This document shows, one piece after another, positions 8,517 to 17,155 of a DNA stretch of 64,000 bases (position 1 is its first letter; each line of letters opens with the position of its first letter). The notes under the pieces were generated by a model. It saw only the letters and a program-made list of their open reading frames with translations, did not search any database and was not told the origin of the DNA. Source of the DNA: Stenotrophomonas maltophilia (GTDB lineage Bacteria > Pseudomonadota > Gammaproteobacteria > Xanthomonadales > Xanthomonadaceae); assembly GCA_002364755.1 (NCBI GenBank), contig DEZI01000030.1:1-64000 (forward strand). The letters are read 5' to 3'. The translations under genes and the position numbers were made by a program.

Positions 8517-11372
8517 TCAGGCCACCGCGCGCGTCCATGGTGCCGGCCGCCCCAGCAGGTAGCCCTGGCCGTAGTCGCAGCCCAGCTCGAACAGGCTCTG
8601 CTGCTGGGCTTCGGTCTCGATGCCCTCGCCGATCGTTTCGATGCCCAGCGTGCGCGCCAGCGACAGCACGCCTTCCACCAGCGCGCGCGTGCTCTGCGCC
8701 TCCGGGCCATGCAGGCCGGCGATGAAGCTCTGGTCGATCTTCAGCGTGCTGATCGGGAACCGGTGCAGGTAGGACAGCGCCGAGAAGCCGGTGCCGAAAT
8801 CATCCAGCTGCACCTGGATGCCCCGCTCGCGCAGCCCCTTGAGGATACGCAGCGTGTGTGGGCCATCGTCCAGCAGCGCCACTTCGGTGATTTCCAGGCG
8901 CAGCCGCTGCGGGTCGGCATCGTTGGCTTCCAGCAGGCCGAACAGGCGCTTGCTGAAATCGGCCGAGCGGAAATGCCGCGGTGACACGTTCACCGACACA
9001 TAGCCACGCCCACCGTCGGCCAGGCCGGCGATGACCTGTTCGTAGATCAGCCAGTCGACCTGCTCGATCAGGCCGCTTTCCTCGCCGAGCTCCAGGAAGG
9101 CGCCGGGCAGCAGCAGGCCGCGGCGCTCGTGCTGCCAGCGCAGCAGCGCTTCGTGGCCGACCACTTCGCCGTCGGACAGGCGCACGATCGGCTGGTAGAA
9201 CGGCACGAAATCGCGGTTGTTGATCGCCCGCCGCAGGTCCGCTTCCAGGTCCAGGCTGCGCATCGCCTGTTCGCGCATCTCCTCGTCGAAGATCGCGCAG
9301 CGGTCATGGCCCTGGGCCTTGGCCCGGTACATCGCCGCATCCGCGTCGCGCAGCAGCTCTTCGCCGGTGCGGTAGTGCGGGTTCCACAGGGCGATGCCGA
9401 GGCTGCCGGAGGGGAACAGCTCGCGCCCGGCGATCCACATCGATTCCTGCAGGGCCAGCAGCAGGCGCTGGCCGAAATCCAGCGCCTGGCCCAGGCCCTG
9501 CGGGCACTGCAGCAGCACCGCGAATTCATCACCGCCCAGGCGCGCGACCACGTCGCCGTCGTTGGCCATGGACACGATGCGCTTGGCCACTTCCACCAGC
9601 ATGCGGTCGCCGGCGGCGTGGCCGATGCTGTCGTTGACCAGCTTGAAGCGGTCCAGGTCCAGGAACAGCATCGCAAACACCGGGCCACCTTCGCGGCGGG
9701 CCAGGGCCAGCGCGTCCTGCAGGCGGTCCAGCAGGTGCAGGCGGTTGGGCAGGCCGGTCAGCGCATCGTGCATGGCCTGGTGGGTCAGGCGCTGCTCGGC
9801 GCGCAGGCGCTCGGCAATCTGTCCCAGCAGCTTGTCGTTTACTTCGCCCAGCTCGCGGGTGCGCTCTTCCACGCGCTTTTCCAGCTCGGCATGCGCCGAA
9901 CGCAGCTGCTGCTCGTCGCGCTGGCGGGCCAGGCCGGTGCCGATGTTCTGCGCCGCGAAGGTCAGCAGGCGCTGGTCGTGCACGCTGAAGGCGATCTGGT
10001 CGGTATAGCTCTGCACCACGATCGCGCCGACCACCTCGTCGTCGCGCAGCAGCGGCACGCCCAGCCAGCAGTGCGAGCGCGCACCGGATTCACGCACTTC
10101 ACCGGTGGCCAGCAACGCGTCGATCTGCGCCCGCGACGCCAGCAGCGGGCGCCGGTGGCGCACCACGTATTCGGTCAGGCCGCGGCTGAACGCACGCGGC
10201 GCGCGCGAGCTGTTGTGCTCGTCCACCGAGTAGACGAAATCCAGACCGTCGCCGCACGCGTTGACCAGGGCGATGTAGAAATTGCGCGCATCCAGCAACC
10301 GGCCCACTACCCCGTGCACCTGGCCGTAGAACTGGGCCAGGCTGTCGGCCGACATGGCCATTTCGGCAATGTTGTAGAGGGCGGTCTGCAGCTGTTCGCC
10401 ACGGCGTCGCTCGGCCACTTCGTCCTGCAGGCTGCGGTTGGCGCGCTGCAGTTCCAGCGTGCGCCGTTCCACCTGCTGTTCCAGCCGCACCTGCGCCTGG
10501 CGCCGGTCCATCGCGGTCTGCACGTGCTGGGCGACGAAACCCAGCAGTGCCCGCTCGGCCTCGCCGTACAGCGCGGCCTGTTCATAACTCTGCACCACGA
10601 TGGCGCCACAGACGCGGCCATCGCGCAGCATCGGCACGCCCAGCCAGTCCAGGCTTTCCGGACCGCGCTCAAGATCGTGCTCTTCTTCGGCATCGGCCAG
10701 CAGTTCGCGCGACGGGCCACTGAGTGGCTTGCCTTGGCGCAGCAGCGCCACGGTCAGGCTGCGCGGCATCTGCCCGGCGTCGTAGCTGATCGTGGGGTCG
10801 GCCACGAATTCATCCACCTGGTCGGCGAAATACAGGAAACGCATCTGGTCGCGCACATCGTCGTACTCAACGATGTAGCAGTTCTCCGCGTACATCAGCG
10901 AACCGAGCACGCCGTGCACGTGGCGCAGCATCTCGCCCATTTCCAGATCGGCACCGGCCAGATCGGCAATTTGGAACAGCGCCTGCTGAAGACGTTCAGC
11001 CTGTTCAAGTGCGCGGATCTGCCCCGCCTGGCGGCCGCGCTGCAGGGCCAGTTCAATCGCCTGCCGCGACACCCCCCACCAGGCCTCCGAAGGCGACCCG
11101 CCGCGCACCCGCAGCGACAGCTGTGCGCCGTCGTGCTCCCACGCAGCCTGCTCCCAGACAGTGTGCTCCCAGCTCGACTGGTCCGAATCGAGCTCCGCTT
11201 CGCTGGCGCCCTGCGGCCAGCTGTCCTGGCCACGGCCCAGCTGTGGGTCGTTCCAGCCCACCCGCACGATCGCGGTGTCCGGCAGCAGCGCATGCAGCGC
11301 GCGCACCAGCGCCGTGCCCAAGACGGCCTCGTGAGGTGACAGCGATGACACACGGTCGGCTTGCGTGGACAA
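8517..11372 (-). CDS. GAF-GAF-GGDEF-EAL cyclic-di-GMP signalling protein
   Basis: A 951-residue soluble protein. The order is an N-terminal unassigned region, GAF domain 1 (about 125-285), a coiled-coil linker, GAF domain 2 (about 335-490), a second coiled coil, GGDEF (about 530-690) and EAL (about 710-950). The GGDEF signature is intact (RLGGDEFAVLL). The usual RxxD inhibitory site five residues before it reads NDGD, so product inhibition through that site is unlikely. The EAL domain keeps GHEALLRW, SVNVSPRHF, EITE, DDFGTGFSAL, LKIDQSF and GEGIETEAQ, so phosphodiesterase activity is plausible. No membrane segment is seen. Whether synthesis or breakdown dominates cannot be read from sequence. 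Confidence 0.92.
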   Translation of the reverse strand: MSTQADRVSSLSPHEAVLGTALVRALHALLPDTAIVRVGWNDPQLGRGQDSWPQGASEAELDSDQSSWEHTVWEQAAWEHDGAQLSLRVRGGSPSEAWWGVSRQAIELALQRGRQAGQIRALEQAERLQQALFQIADLAGADLEMGEMLRHVHGVLGSLMYAENCYIVEYDDVRDQMRFLYFADQVDEFVADPTISYDAGQMPRSLTVALLRQGKPLSGPSRELLADAEEEHDLERGPESLDWLGVPMLRDGRVCGAIVVQSYEQAALYGEAERALLGFVAQHVQTAMDRRQAQVRLEQQVERRTLELQRANRSLQDEVAERRRGEQLQTALYNIAEMAMSADSLAQFYGQVHGVVGRLLDARNFYIALVNACGDGLDFVYSVDEHNSSRAPRAFSRGLTEYVVRHRRPLLASRAQIDALLATGEVRESGARSHCWLGVPLLRDDEVVGAIVVQSYTDQIAFSVHDQRLLTFAAQNIGTGLARQRDEQQLRSAHAELEKRVEERTRELGEVNDKLLGQIAERLRAEQRLTHQAMHDALTGLPNRLHLLDRLQDALALARREGGPVFAMLFLDLDRFKLVNDSIGHAAGDRMLVEVAKRIVSMANDGDVVARLGGDEFAVLLQCPQGLGQALDFGQRLLLALQESMWIAGRELFPSGSLGIALWNPHYRTGEELLRDADAAMYRAKAQGHDRCAIFDEEMREQAMRSLDLEADLRRAINNRDFVPFYQPIVRLSDGEVVGHEALLRWQHERRGLLLPGAFLELGEESGLIEQVDWLIYEQVIAGLADGGRGYVSVNVSPRHFRSADFSKRLFGLLEANDADPQRLRLEITEVALLDDGPHTLRILKGLRERGIQVQLDDFGTGFSALSYLHRFPISTLKIDQSFIAGLHGPEAQSTRALVEGVLSLARTLGIETIGEGIETEAQQQSLFELGCDYGQGYLLGRPAPWTRAVA

Positions 11373-11446
11373 AATGACGTTCTCTTGGCGCCGCTACTGC
11401 GTCGCCTCCCCTGAGTGCGCGAGCATAACGCGGCACAGGGGGGGCA

Positions 11447-12139
11447 ATGGAAGCCCGCCAACCCCGTCTCGTGCCTGCGGGCGTTGTTCATGTGGACCCC
11501 CACCCACGAATCGCCGTGAACTGCGCCGTGCCTGCCCCCGCCACCGGCTATGCGCCACCGCCTGCAGGCCTTACCCTGTCTGCCGTGGAAGCGACCGCCC
11601 TGCCAACCGATGAAGCGCTGATGCTGGCTTGGGCCGGCGGCGACCTGCAGGCGTTCGAAAGCCTGTACGCACGCCATCGCAAGCGCCTGTTCGGTTTCTT
11701 GCTGCGGCAGCTGCGCGATACCGCGCTGGCCGAGGAGATCTTCCAGGACGTCTGGCAGCGGGTGATCAGCGCGCGCGCCGGTTGGCAGCCCGACGCCGCA
11801 TTCAGCACGTGGCTGTTCCGCATCGCGCACAACCGCCTGAACGACCATTGGCGTGCTGCCCGCCACCGCCCTGCCGCGCCGGCCGATGCCGATCTGCGCC
11901 TGGCCGCGCTGGAAGACGGGCAGACCCCGGAAGCTGAACTGTCCGAATTCGAGCAGCGCCGGCGCATCCAGCTGGCGATGGACGACCTGCCGCCCGAGCA
12001 GCGCGAAGTGCTGCAGCTGCGGCTGGAACAGGAACTGAGCCTGGAGGAGATCGGTCAGATCACCGGCGTCGGCCGGGAAACGGTGAAATCGCGGCTGCGC
12101 TATGCGATGGACAAGCTGCGTGCGGGACTGAAGGCATGA
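11447..12139 (+). CDS. ECF-type RNA polymerase sigma factor
   Basis: Sigma region 2 is recognisable in FESLYARHRKRLFGFLLRQL through FQDVWQRVI and TWLFRIAHNRLNDHWR. Region 4 is seen in MDDLPPEQREVLQLRLEQELS with the helix-turn-helix EIGQITGVGRETVKSRL. The two are joined by a short linker, as in ECF factors. The start is uncertain: the ATG at 11447 follows a G-rich run but adds about 45 residues rich in Pro and Ala, and a GTG at 11585 would give a more usual length. The stop overlaps the next gene by 4 nt (ATGA), so the two are translationally coupled and probably form a sigma/anti-sigma pair. Target promoters cannot be predicted here. Confidence 0.9.
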   Translation: MEARQPRLVPAGVVHVDPHPRIAVNCAVPAPATGYAPPPAGLTLSAVEATALPTDEALMLAWAGGDLQAFESLYARHRKRLFGFLLRQLRDTALAEEIFQDVWQRVISARAGWQPDAAFSTWLFRIAHNRLNDHWRAARHRPAAPADADLRLAALEDGQTPEAELSEFEQRRRIQLAMDDLPPEQREVLQLRLEQELSLEEIGQITGVGRETVKSRLRYAMDKLRAGLKA

Positions 12140-13158
12140 ACCGAAACGACCCCCTGTCGCCTGAAGAACGTGCGCTGGCCGGCCTTATCGGCCGCCGCCA
12201 CGACCAGGCCCCGTCCGCTGCGCTGGACGCGGCGATCCTGGCAGCCGCGCGCGCGTCGGTGTCCACGCCTGCCGGTCACGCTGCTGCCGGGGACGCACCC
12301 GCAGCAGCCGACGGCGCTACGCCGTCAATCACGCCTGCACGCCGGTCGCGGCCGCGCTGGCCAGCCGTGTTCGGCATCGCCGCCTCGATGGTGTTTGCGG
12401 TCGGTATCGCCTGGCAGATGCGGCCGGAGCCGCCGGTCGTGCCGGCACAGGACGCAGAGATCGTCGCCGCGCCCGTGGCCGACGAACGTGCAGCAGCCGA
12501 TGCCCAGGCGGCACAGCCGATGTCCGCTGCAGCCGAGATCGCGCCCCCACCGCCGCTGCCCGCACCGCAGGTGGCGCCTGCGGCACCGGCGCCGTCTGCC
12601 AAGGCTGTCATTGCACGTGCGCCCGAAGCGCAGGCAGCCCCGGCAGCGGCCGAATCCGCACCGCGCATGGCCGCACGCAGCCAGCCTGCCGAGCCCGCTG
12701 CCGAGGCCGTCTTCGCGCCGCCAGCGCCTCCTGCACCCGCTGCACCCGCCGCAGCGCCGCCAGCGCCGCCAGCGCCGCCAGCGCCGGCCGCGTACTCGGC
12801 TCCAGCCCCGGCTGCAATGGAGCTGGATTCGATCCAAGGCGCAGCTGCGGCCAGCGCCGACGCGGTGCGGAGCCAACGCCGTGCGTCACCGGCGGCATCC
12901 AAGGCCAACGCCGGCGCACCGTCCAGTGCACCGGGAGTGATGCTGCGCCGGTCCAGCGATGCCGCGCTCAGCGCCACGGCGGTACACGCCGAAGTGGCCG
13001 CCGACGCCGCGCTGCCGCGCCGGCAATGGCTGCAGAAGATCCGCGAGCGCCGCGACAACGGCCAGCGCGACCTGGCCCGTGCCAGCCTGGAGCGCTACCT
13101 GCAGTCGTATCCCGAAGCGCGCCTGCCCAAGGACCTGCGCCCGCTGCTGGACGACTGA
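12136..13158 (+). CDS. Putative anti-sigma partner: Ala/Pro-rich single-pass membrane protein
   Basis: The 340-residue product has a short cytoplasmic head with an acidic/Arg stretch, one hydrophobic segment at about residues 75-95 (PAVFGIAASMVFAVGIAW), then a long Ala/Pro-rich region (about 100-260). It ends in a conserved-looking helical tail, RRQWLQKIRERRDNGQRD. No HxxxCxxC zinc anti-sigma motif is present, and the product has no cysteine, so it is not a ZAS-type factor. The anti-sigma role is inferred from the ATGA overlap with the sigma gene and the membrane topology. The low-complexity part includes in-frame 9-bp tandem repeats. Confidence 0.7.
   Translation: MNRNDPLSPEERALAGLIGRRHDQAPSAALDAAILAAARASVSTPAGHAAAGDAPAAADGATPSITPARRSRPRWPAVFGIAASMVFAVGIAWQMRPEPPVVPAQDAEIVAAPVADERAAADAQAAQPMSAAAEIAPPPPLPAPQVAPAAPAPSAKAVIARAPEAQAAPAAAESAPRMAARSQPAEPAAEAVFAPPAPPAPAAPAAAPPAPPAPPAPAAYSAPAPAAMELDSIQGAAAASADAVRSQRRASPAASKANAGAPSSAPGVMLRRSSDAALSATAVHAEVAADAALPRRQWLQKIRERRDNGQRDLARASLERYLQSYPEARLPKDLRPLLDD
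12754..12789 (+). repeat. 9-bp tandem repeat inside coding sequence (Ala-Pro-Pro units)
   Basis: Three exact GCGCCGCCA units start at 12754, 12763 and 12772, followed by a degenerate fourth at 12781. They encode APP triplets in the Pro-rich stalk of the putative anti-sigma protein. Unit gain or loss would keep the frame. Confidence 0.75.
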
Positions 13159-13192
13159 GGCAGGCCCGCGCCGACCCCGTAGAATGGCGGGG

Positions 13193-13789
13193 ATGCCCGA
13201 TACCCTCGCCCAGCCCGTCAGCCATACGCTGGACATCAAGCACAGCCGCTTCACCGCCCACGCCGCACCCATCGGCAGCGCTGCGGGTGCACTGGCGTTC
13301 CTGCAGCAGGTGGCCGTGGCCGATGCCACCCACAACTGCTGGGCCTACCGGCACGGCCAGGATTACCGTTCCAGCGATGATGGCGAGCCCGCAGGCACCG
13401 CCGGCCGGCCGATCCTGGCGGCCATCGATGGCCAGGGCTTCGACCGCGTGGTGGTGGTGGTGACCCGCTGGTATGGCGGCATCAAGCTGGGCGCCGGGGG
13501 CCTCGTGCGCGCCTACGGTGGCACGGCCGCCGAGTGCCTGCGCACCGCGCCACGCCTGCCGCTGGTGGCGATGGCGCGCCTGCAGCTGCTGGCCGGCTTC
13601 GAGGATCTGGGCACCCTGCATGCCGCCCTGCCCGCCTTCGCCGCCGAGAAGCGCGATGAACAGTTCGATGCCAACGGTGTGCGCCTGCGGGTGGAATTGC
13701 CTGCCGACCAGGTCGATGCATTGAAAATCCGCCTGCGCGACGCCACCCGTGATCGTATCCGCATAGAAGATGACGACCAGGATGACTGA
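13193..13789 (+). CDS. IMPACT/YigZ family protein
   Basis: A 198-residue member of the YigZ/IMPACT family, whose eukaryotic relatives act on translation control and whose bacterial role is unsettled. The N-terminal domain has the family core HNCWAYRHGQD, SDDGEPAGTAGRPIL and VVVTRWYGGIKLGAGGL. The C-terminal DUF1949-like domain follows from about residue 125. An ATG at 13184, three codons upstream, is an alternative start. The stop overlaps the start of the following ABC transporter by 8 nt, suggesting co-expression. Confidence 0.93.
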   Translation: MPDTLAQPVSHTLDIKHSRFTAHAAPIGSAAGALAFLQQVAVADATHNCWAYRHGQDYRSSDDGEPAGTAGRPILAAIDGQGFDRVVVVVTRWYGGIKLGAGGLVRAYGGTAAECLRTAPRLPLVAMARLQLLAGFEDLGTLHAALPAFAAEKRDEQFDANGVRLRVELPADQVDALKIRLRDATRDRIRIEDDDQDD

Positions 13790-15554
13790 CAAGGACGAGA
13801 CGTCCGCTTCAACCCCGCCGCTGCGCCGTCTGGGCAGCCTGCGTACGCTGTGGCCGTTCGTGCGCCGTCACAGCGGGTTGTTCACCGCCTGGCTGCTGGC
13901 TCTGGCGGTCTCCTCGGCGGCCACGCTTAGCCTGCCGCCGGCGGTCAAGCAGATGATCGACCACGGCTTCAGCAGTGGCGGCCAGATCAACCGCGCGTTC
14001 GCCCTGCTGATGCTGGTGGCAGTGGTGATGGCCTTGGGCACCGCCGCGCGCTTCTACTTCGTGTCGCTGCTGGGCGAAAAGGTCGTCGCCGACCTGCGCA
14101 GCCAGCTGTACGCACACCTGATCCAGCTCGGCGCCGGCTTCCATGACCGCAGCCGCAGCGGCGAACTGGTTTCGCGCCTGACTGCCGATACCGAACTGCT
14201 GCGCAGCGTGGTCGGCTCGACCATGTCGGTGGCCCTGCGCAGCAGCGTGACCGTGGTCGGCAGCCTGGCCATGCTGTTCGTCACCAGCCCGCGCCTGGCG
14301 GCATGGTCACTGCTGGGCATCCCGCTGGCCGTGCTGCCGATCATCATCGGCGCGCGCAAGCTGCGCGTGGTCGCCCGCAACAGCCAGGACCGCATCGCCG
14401 ATGCCAACAGCCTGGCCAGCGAGACCCTGGGCGCAGTGCGCACCGTGCAGGCGCATGCCCGCGAACCGTACGAACGCGGTCGCTTCGACCATGCGCTCGG
14501 CGATGCCATCACTGCCGCGCGCCGTCGCATCGGCGCGCAGTCGCTGGTCACCGCCAGCGCCATCCTGCTGGTTTTCGGCGCCATCGTCGGCGTGCTCTGG
14601 CTGGGCGCGCATGATGTGAATGCGGGCCGGATGAGCGCCGGTACCCTTGGCCAGTTCGTGCTGTACGCGCTGATCGGCGGCGGCTCGGTGGGCGCGCTGG
14701 CCGAAGTCTGGAACGAACTGCAGCGCGCGGCCGGCGGCATGGGCCGCATCGGCGAGCTGCTGCAGGAAGACATCGAGATCCGTGCGCCCGCGCAGCCGCA
14801 TGCGCTGCCGCAGCCGTTGCAGGGGCAGATCCAGTTCGACGACGTGGTGTTCCACTATCCGCAGCGGCCGGACCAGCCGGCGCTGGACCACTTCAGCCTG
14901 AACGTGCGTCCCGGCGAGACCGTGGCCCTGGTCGGCCCGTCCGGTGCCGGCAAGAGCACGGTGCTGTCGCTGCTGCTGCGCTTCCATGACCCGGCCAGCG
15001 GCCGCATCCGCGTGGACGGCCACGACGTGCGCGAGGTGGATCCGGCCGACCTGCGCGCGCAGCTTGCGCTGGTGCCGCAGCAGCCAACCCTGTTCGCCAC
15101 CAGTGCGCGCGACAACATCCGTTACGGCCGCCTGCAGGCCAGCGATGCCGAGGTGGAAGCCGCGGCGCGTGCGGCCGAAGCCGATGGCTTCCTGCGCGCC
15201 CTGCCGCAGGGCTACGACAGCGAGCTGGGCGAGCGCGGCGCGCGCCTGTCCGGCGGCCAGCAGCAGCGCGTGGCGATCGCCCGCGCCCTGCTGAAGGATT
15301 CGCCCATCCTGCTGCTGGACGAGGCCACCAGCGCCCTGGATGCGCAGAGTGAGCACAGCGTGCAGCAGGCGCTGGAACGGCTGATGGCCGGGCGCACCAC
15401 CGTGGTGATCGCCCATCGCCTGGCGACCGTACTCAAAGCCGACCGTATCGTGGTGATGGACCACGGCCGCATCGTCGCCGAAGGCACGCATGCGCAGTTG
15501 CTGGCTGAAGGTGGACTGTATGCGGAGCTGGCGCGACTGCAGTTCGTCGATTGA
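13782..15554 (+). CDS. MsbA-related ABC exporter (fused membrane and ATPase domains)
   Basis: A half-size exporter of 590 residues. It has six membrane segments in the first about 330 residues, then one nucleotide-binding domain with Walker A GPSGAGKST, Q-loop, signature LSGGQQQRVAIARAL, Walker B ILLLDEATSALD and the H-loop IAHRLAT. It would act as a dimer. It resembles the MsbA-like ABCB group, but lipid A is not a safe substrate assignment because xanthomonads encode a separate MsbA. An in-frame ATG at 13770 is possible; 13782 was chosen because it leaves a shorter overlap with yigZ. Confidence 0.9.
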   Translation: MTDKDETSASTPPLRRLGSLRTLWPFVRRHSGLFTAWLLALAVSSAATLSLPPAVKQMIDHGFSSGGQINRAFALLMLVAVVMALGTAARFYFVSLLGEKVVADLRSQLYAHLIQLGAGFHDRSRSGELVSRLTADTELLRSVVGSTMSVALRSSVTVVGSLAMLFVTSPRLAAWSLLGIPLAVLPIIIGARKLRVVARNSQDRIADANSLASETLGAVRTVQAHAREPYERGRFDHALGDAITAARRRIGAQSLVTASAILLVFGAIVGVLWLGAHDVNAGRMSAGTLGQFVLYALIGGGSVGALAEVWNELQRAAGGMGRIGELLQEDIEIRAPAQPHALPQPLQGQIQFDDVVFHYPQRPDQPALDHFSLNVRPGETVALVGPSGAGKSTVLSLLLRFHDPASGRIRVDGHDVREVDPADLRAQLALVPQQPTLFATSARDNIRYGRLQASDAEVEAAARAAEADGFLRALPQGYDSELGERGARLSGGQQQRVAIARALLKDSPILLLDEATSALDAQSEHSVQQALERLMAGRTTVVIAHRLATVLKADRIVVMDHGRIVAEGTHAQLLAEGGLYAELARLQFVD

Positions 15555-15625
15555 TTGACGGCCGGCTAACACCGGCCGGCCCAAGCTGGCGGCGAAACCG
15601 AAGGATCCGCTGAAGGAGGTGCACG

Positions 15626-15820
15626 ATGTCGTTCCGTCAGTTCCCTGCAGTCGACGCCAATGGCGAAAGCCACATCATCATCGAGTTCAAGCCCGATGCC
15701 AGCGGTAGCGGCCAGAAGGGAGAGACCAGCCCGCGCTATGAACTGGATGACGGTCGCCATCTGGTCCGCAATGGCCGCGAGTTCACCACCAGCGGTGGCG
15801 AGCTGCGGTTGGCGATCTGA
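15626..15820 (+). CDS. Small conserved-looking protein of unknown function
   Basis: I do not recognise this 64-residue protein. It is hydrophilic, starts MSFRQFPAVD and ends ELRLAI, with no membrane segment or cysteine. The case for a real gene is a strong Shine-Dalgarno (AAGGAGGT, 15613-15620) 5 nt before the ATG and strongly GC-biased third codon positions. It follows the ABC exporter by 70 bp in the same direction and could be the last gene of that transcript. Confidence 0.7.
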   Translation: MSFRQFPAVDANGESHIIIEFKPDASGSGQKGETSPRYELDDGRHLVRNGREFTTSGGELRLAI

Positions 15821-15824
15821 GGTT

Positions 15825-15847
15825 CGCCGGGCATGGCCCGGCGCTAC
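15825..15847. repeat. GTAG-type hairpin repeat (SMAG-like)
   Basis: CGCCGGGC, a 3-nt loop, GCCCGGCG, then CTAC. It starts 4 bp after the small ORF and is the first of four inverted repeats in this intergenic region. Confidence 0.65.
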
Positions 15848-15875
15848 CGGATCTGGCACCACCCCCCCTGGTAGG

Positions 15876-15936
15876 TATCGATCCTGGTCGATATGCCCGC
15901 CCGCCAGGCATGAAAAATTGCGTGGTCAATTTTTCA
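15876..15936. repeat. Two adjacent inverted repeats in a convergent intergenic region
   Basis: TATCGA and TCGATA (15876-15893) face each other across 6 nt. Next come TGAAAAATTG and CAATTTTTCA (15911-15936), 10-bp arms across 6 nt. The second is strikingly AT-rich for this GC-rich sequence. No T-run typical of a terminator follows on the + strand. Confidence 0.6.
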
Positions 15937-15978
15937 CCAACCATCTTGACAGCCTTGCCTGCCAAGGGCTGCGCGCTG

Positions 15979-16024
15979 TTATCCACACGTTTGCCGAGAA
16001 ATCATCCACACCGCCTGTGGATGA
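15979..16024. other. Cluster of three DnaA-box-like sites
   Basis: TTATCCACA (15979-15987) matches the DnaA box consensus exactly. TCATCCACA (16002-16010) and its reverse TGTGGATGA (16016-16024) each differ from it at one position. The last two form a 9-bp inverted repeat with a 5-nt spacer that abuts the stop codon of the dehydrogenase gene. DnaA binding is inferred from consensus only. The inverted pair could instead act as a weak transcription-end hairpin. Confidence 0.5.
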
Positions 16025-17155
16025 CTAGGCCTGCCCCAGCACCCGGCCGATGCCGCTGGCATCGACCGCCACCGCCGCCCGCGCGATGGCCAGCGGATCG
16101 CTGCCCGCCACGAAGCCGATACGGAAATGCACCTCGCCGCCCGGCGTACGCGACGAGTGGATCGAGGCCAGGCTGATGCTGTGCTGCTCGAACACGTGCA
16201 GCAGCTCGCGCAGCGAACCCGGGCGATCCTCCGGCAGGTGCACCGACAAGGCGTTGCGCTCGGTCAGGTCGGCCAGCAGGTAGCCCACGCGCTCGAAGGT
16301 GTAGTTGCCCGCGGCCAGCGCGGACTTACCAAAGGCGTCGTGGTTGGCGGCCAGCAGCTGCTCGCGGAACCAGCCACGCGCTGTGTCGTCGCCATGCCCA
16401 ACCTGCGCCTGCAGTGCCTGCAGCTGGCCGACGAGCCGATCCAGCATCGGCGCCACGTAGGGGTTGCCGAACTGGATGTCTTCGTAGATCGCCGGGTTCA
16501 ACGACAGGATGCGCGAGATGATCGCCGTATCCAGTTCGAACGAGGCAGAGCGGTACGGCATCATCGCGGCCAGATCGCCCAGCTGCGGCTGATACTCGCG
16601 CAGCACGCCGGCCTGCGCCAGATGGGTGGCATGCACCATGGCCTGCACCAGCGCCATCATCTGGTCGTGGTGCTGCGGCGTGGCGCGCACGCACTCGGCC
16701 TGCAGGGCCGCGCAGAGGCTGTCGACCCACGGCTGCCAGTGCTGCAGCCGCGCCTCGCAGACCACCATCACCCGGCCCTTCAGCGTCGGTGCCTTCGGCG
16801 GCGCGGTCATCGGGTGCAGCCCGACCACTTCGGCCTGCGAGGCCAGCATCGCCTGCACCGGCGCATCCTTCACCGAGGTGACGTCCAGCCACAGGCGCCC
16901 GTGTTCGCGGCCCGCCGACTGCTGCACGTAGTCGGCGATCAGCGCCGGCGTGTGCCGGATCGGCGCCGAAAACACCAGCACATCGGCCTGTGCCAGCAGC
17001 TGCTCGGGCGTATGCGAGGCCGGATCAGCCGGATCATGGCCGATCACCTGCAGCTGCATGTGCTGCTGGCAGAAGCGGGCCAGCCAGCGCCCGTAGGCGC
17101 CGGCACTGCCCACAATGCCGACCGTGCGCGGCGTGCGCGTCTGCAGCGCGCTCAT
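16025..17155 (-). CDS. TyrA-type prephenate dehydrogenase with C-terminal ACT-like domain
   Basis: The 376-residue protein begins with an NAD(P)-binding segment, GIVGSAGAYGRWLARFC. It has the VTSVKDAPV and VGLHPMTAP blocks typical of prephenate dehydrogenases, and an all-helical middle. From about residue 295 a domain reading VHLPEDRPGSLRELLHVFEQHSISLASIHS has the look of an ACT regulatory domain. The likely reaction is oxidative decarboxylation of prephenate to 4-hydroxyphenylpyruvate in tyrosine synthesis, with feedback sensing by the ACT domain. The first codon overlaps the pdxY stop by 4 nt (ATGA), so the two are coupled. Confidence 0.88.
   Translation of the reverse strand: MSALQTRTPRTVGIVGSAGAYGRWLARFCQQHMQLQVIGHDPADPASHTPEQLLAQADVLVFSAPIRHTPALIADYVQQSAGREHGRLWLDVTSVKDAPVQAMLASQAEVVGLHPMTAPPKAPTLKGRVMVVCEARLQHWQPWVDSLCAALQAECVRATPQHHDQMMALVQAMVHATHLAQAGVLREYQPQLGDLAAMMPYRSASFELDTAIISRILSLNPAIYEDIQFGNPYVAPMLDRLVGQLQALQAQVGHGDDTARGWFREQLLAANHDAFGKSALAAGNYTFERVGYLLADLTERNALSVHLPEDRPGSLRELLHVFEQHSISLASIHSSRTPGGEVHFRIGFVAGSDPLAIARAAVAVDASGIGRVLGQA

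Noticed and set aside
12276..13058. Gly/Ala-rich frame antisense to the putative anti-sigma gene
   Set aside because: Low-complexity translation produced by the Ala/Pro codons on the other strand; no ribosome site.
15979..16024. oriC
   Set aside because: DnaA-box-like sites are present, but the dnaA, dnaN and gyrB neighbourhood is absent and the gap is short, so an origin is unlikely.
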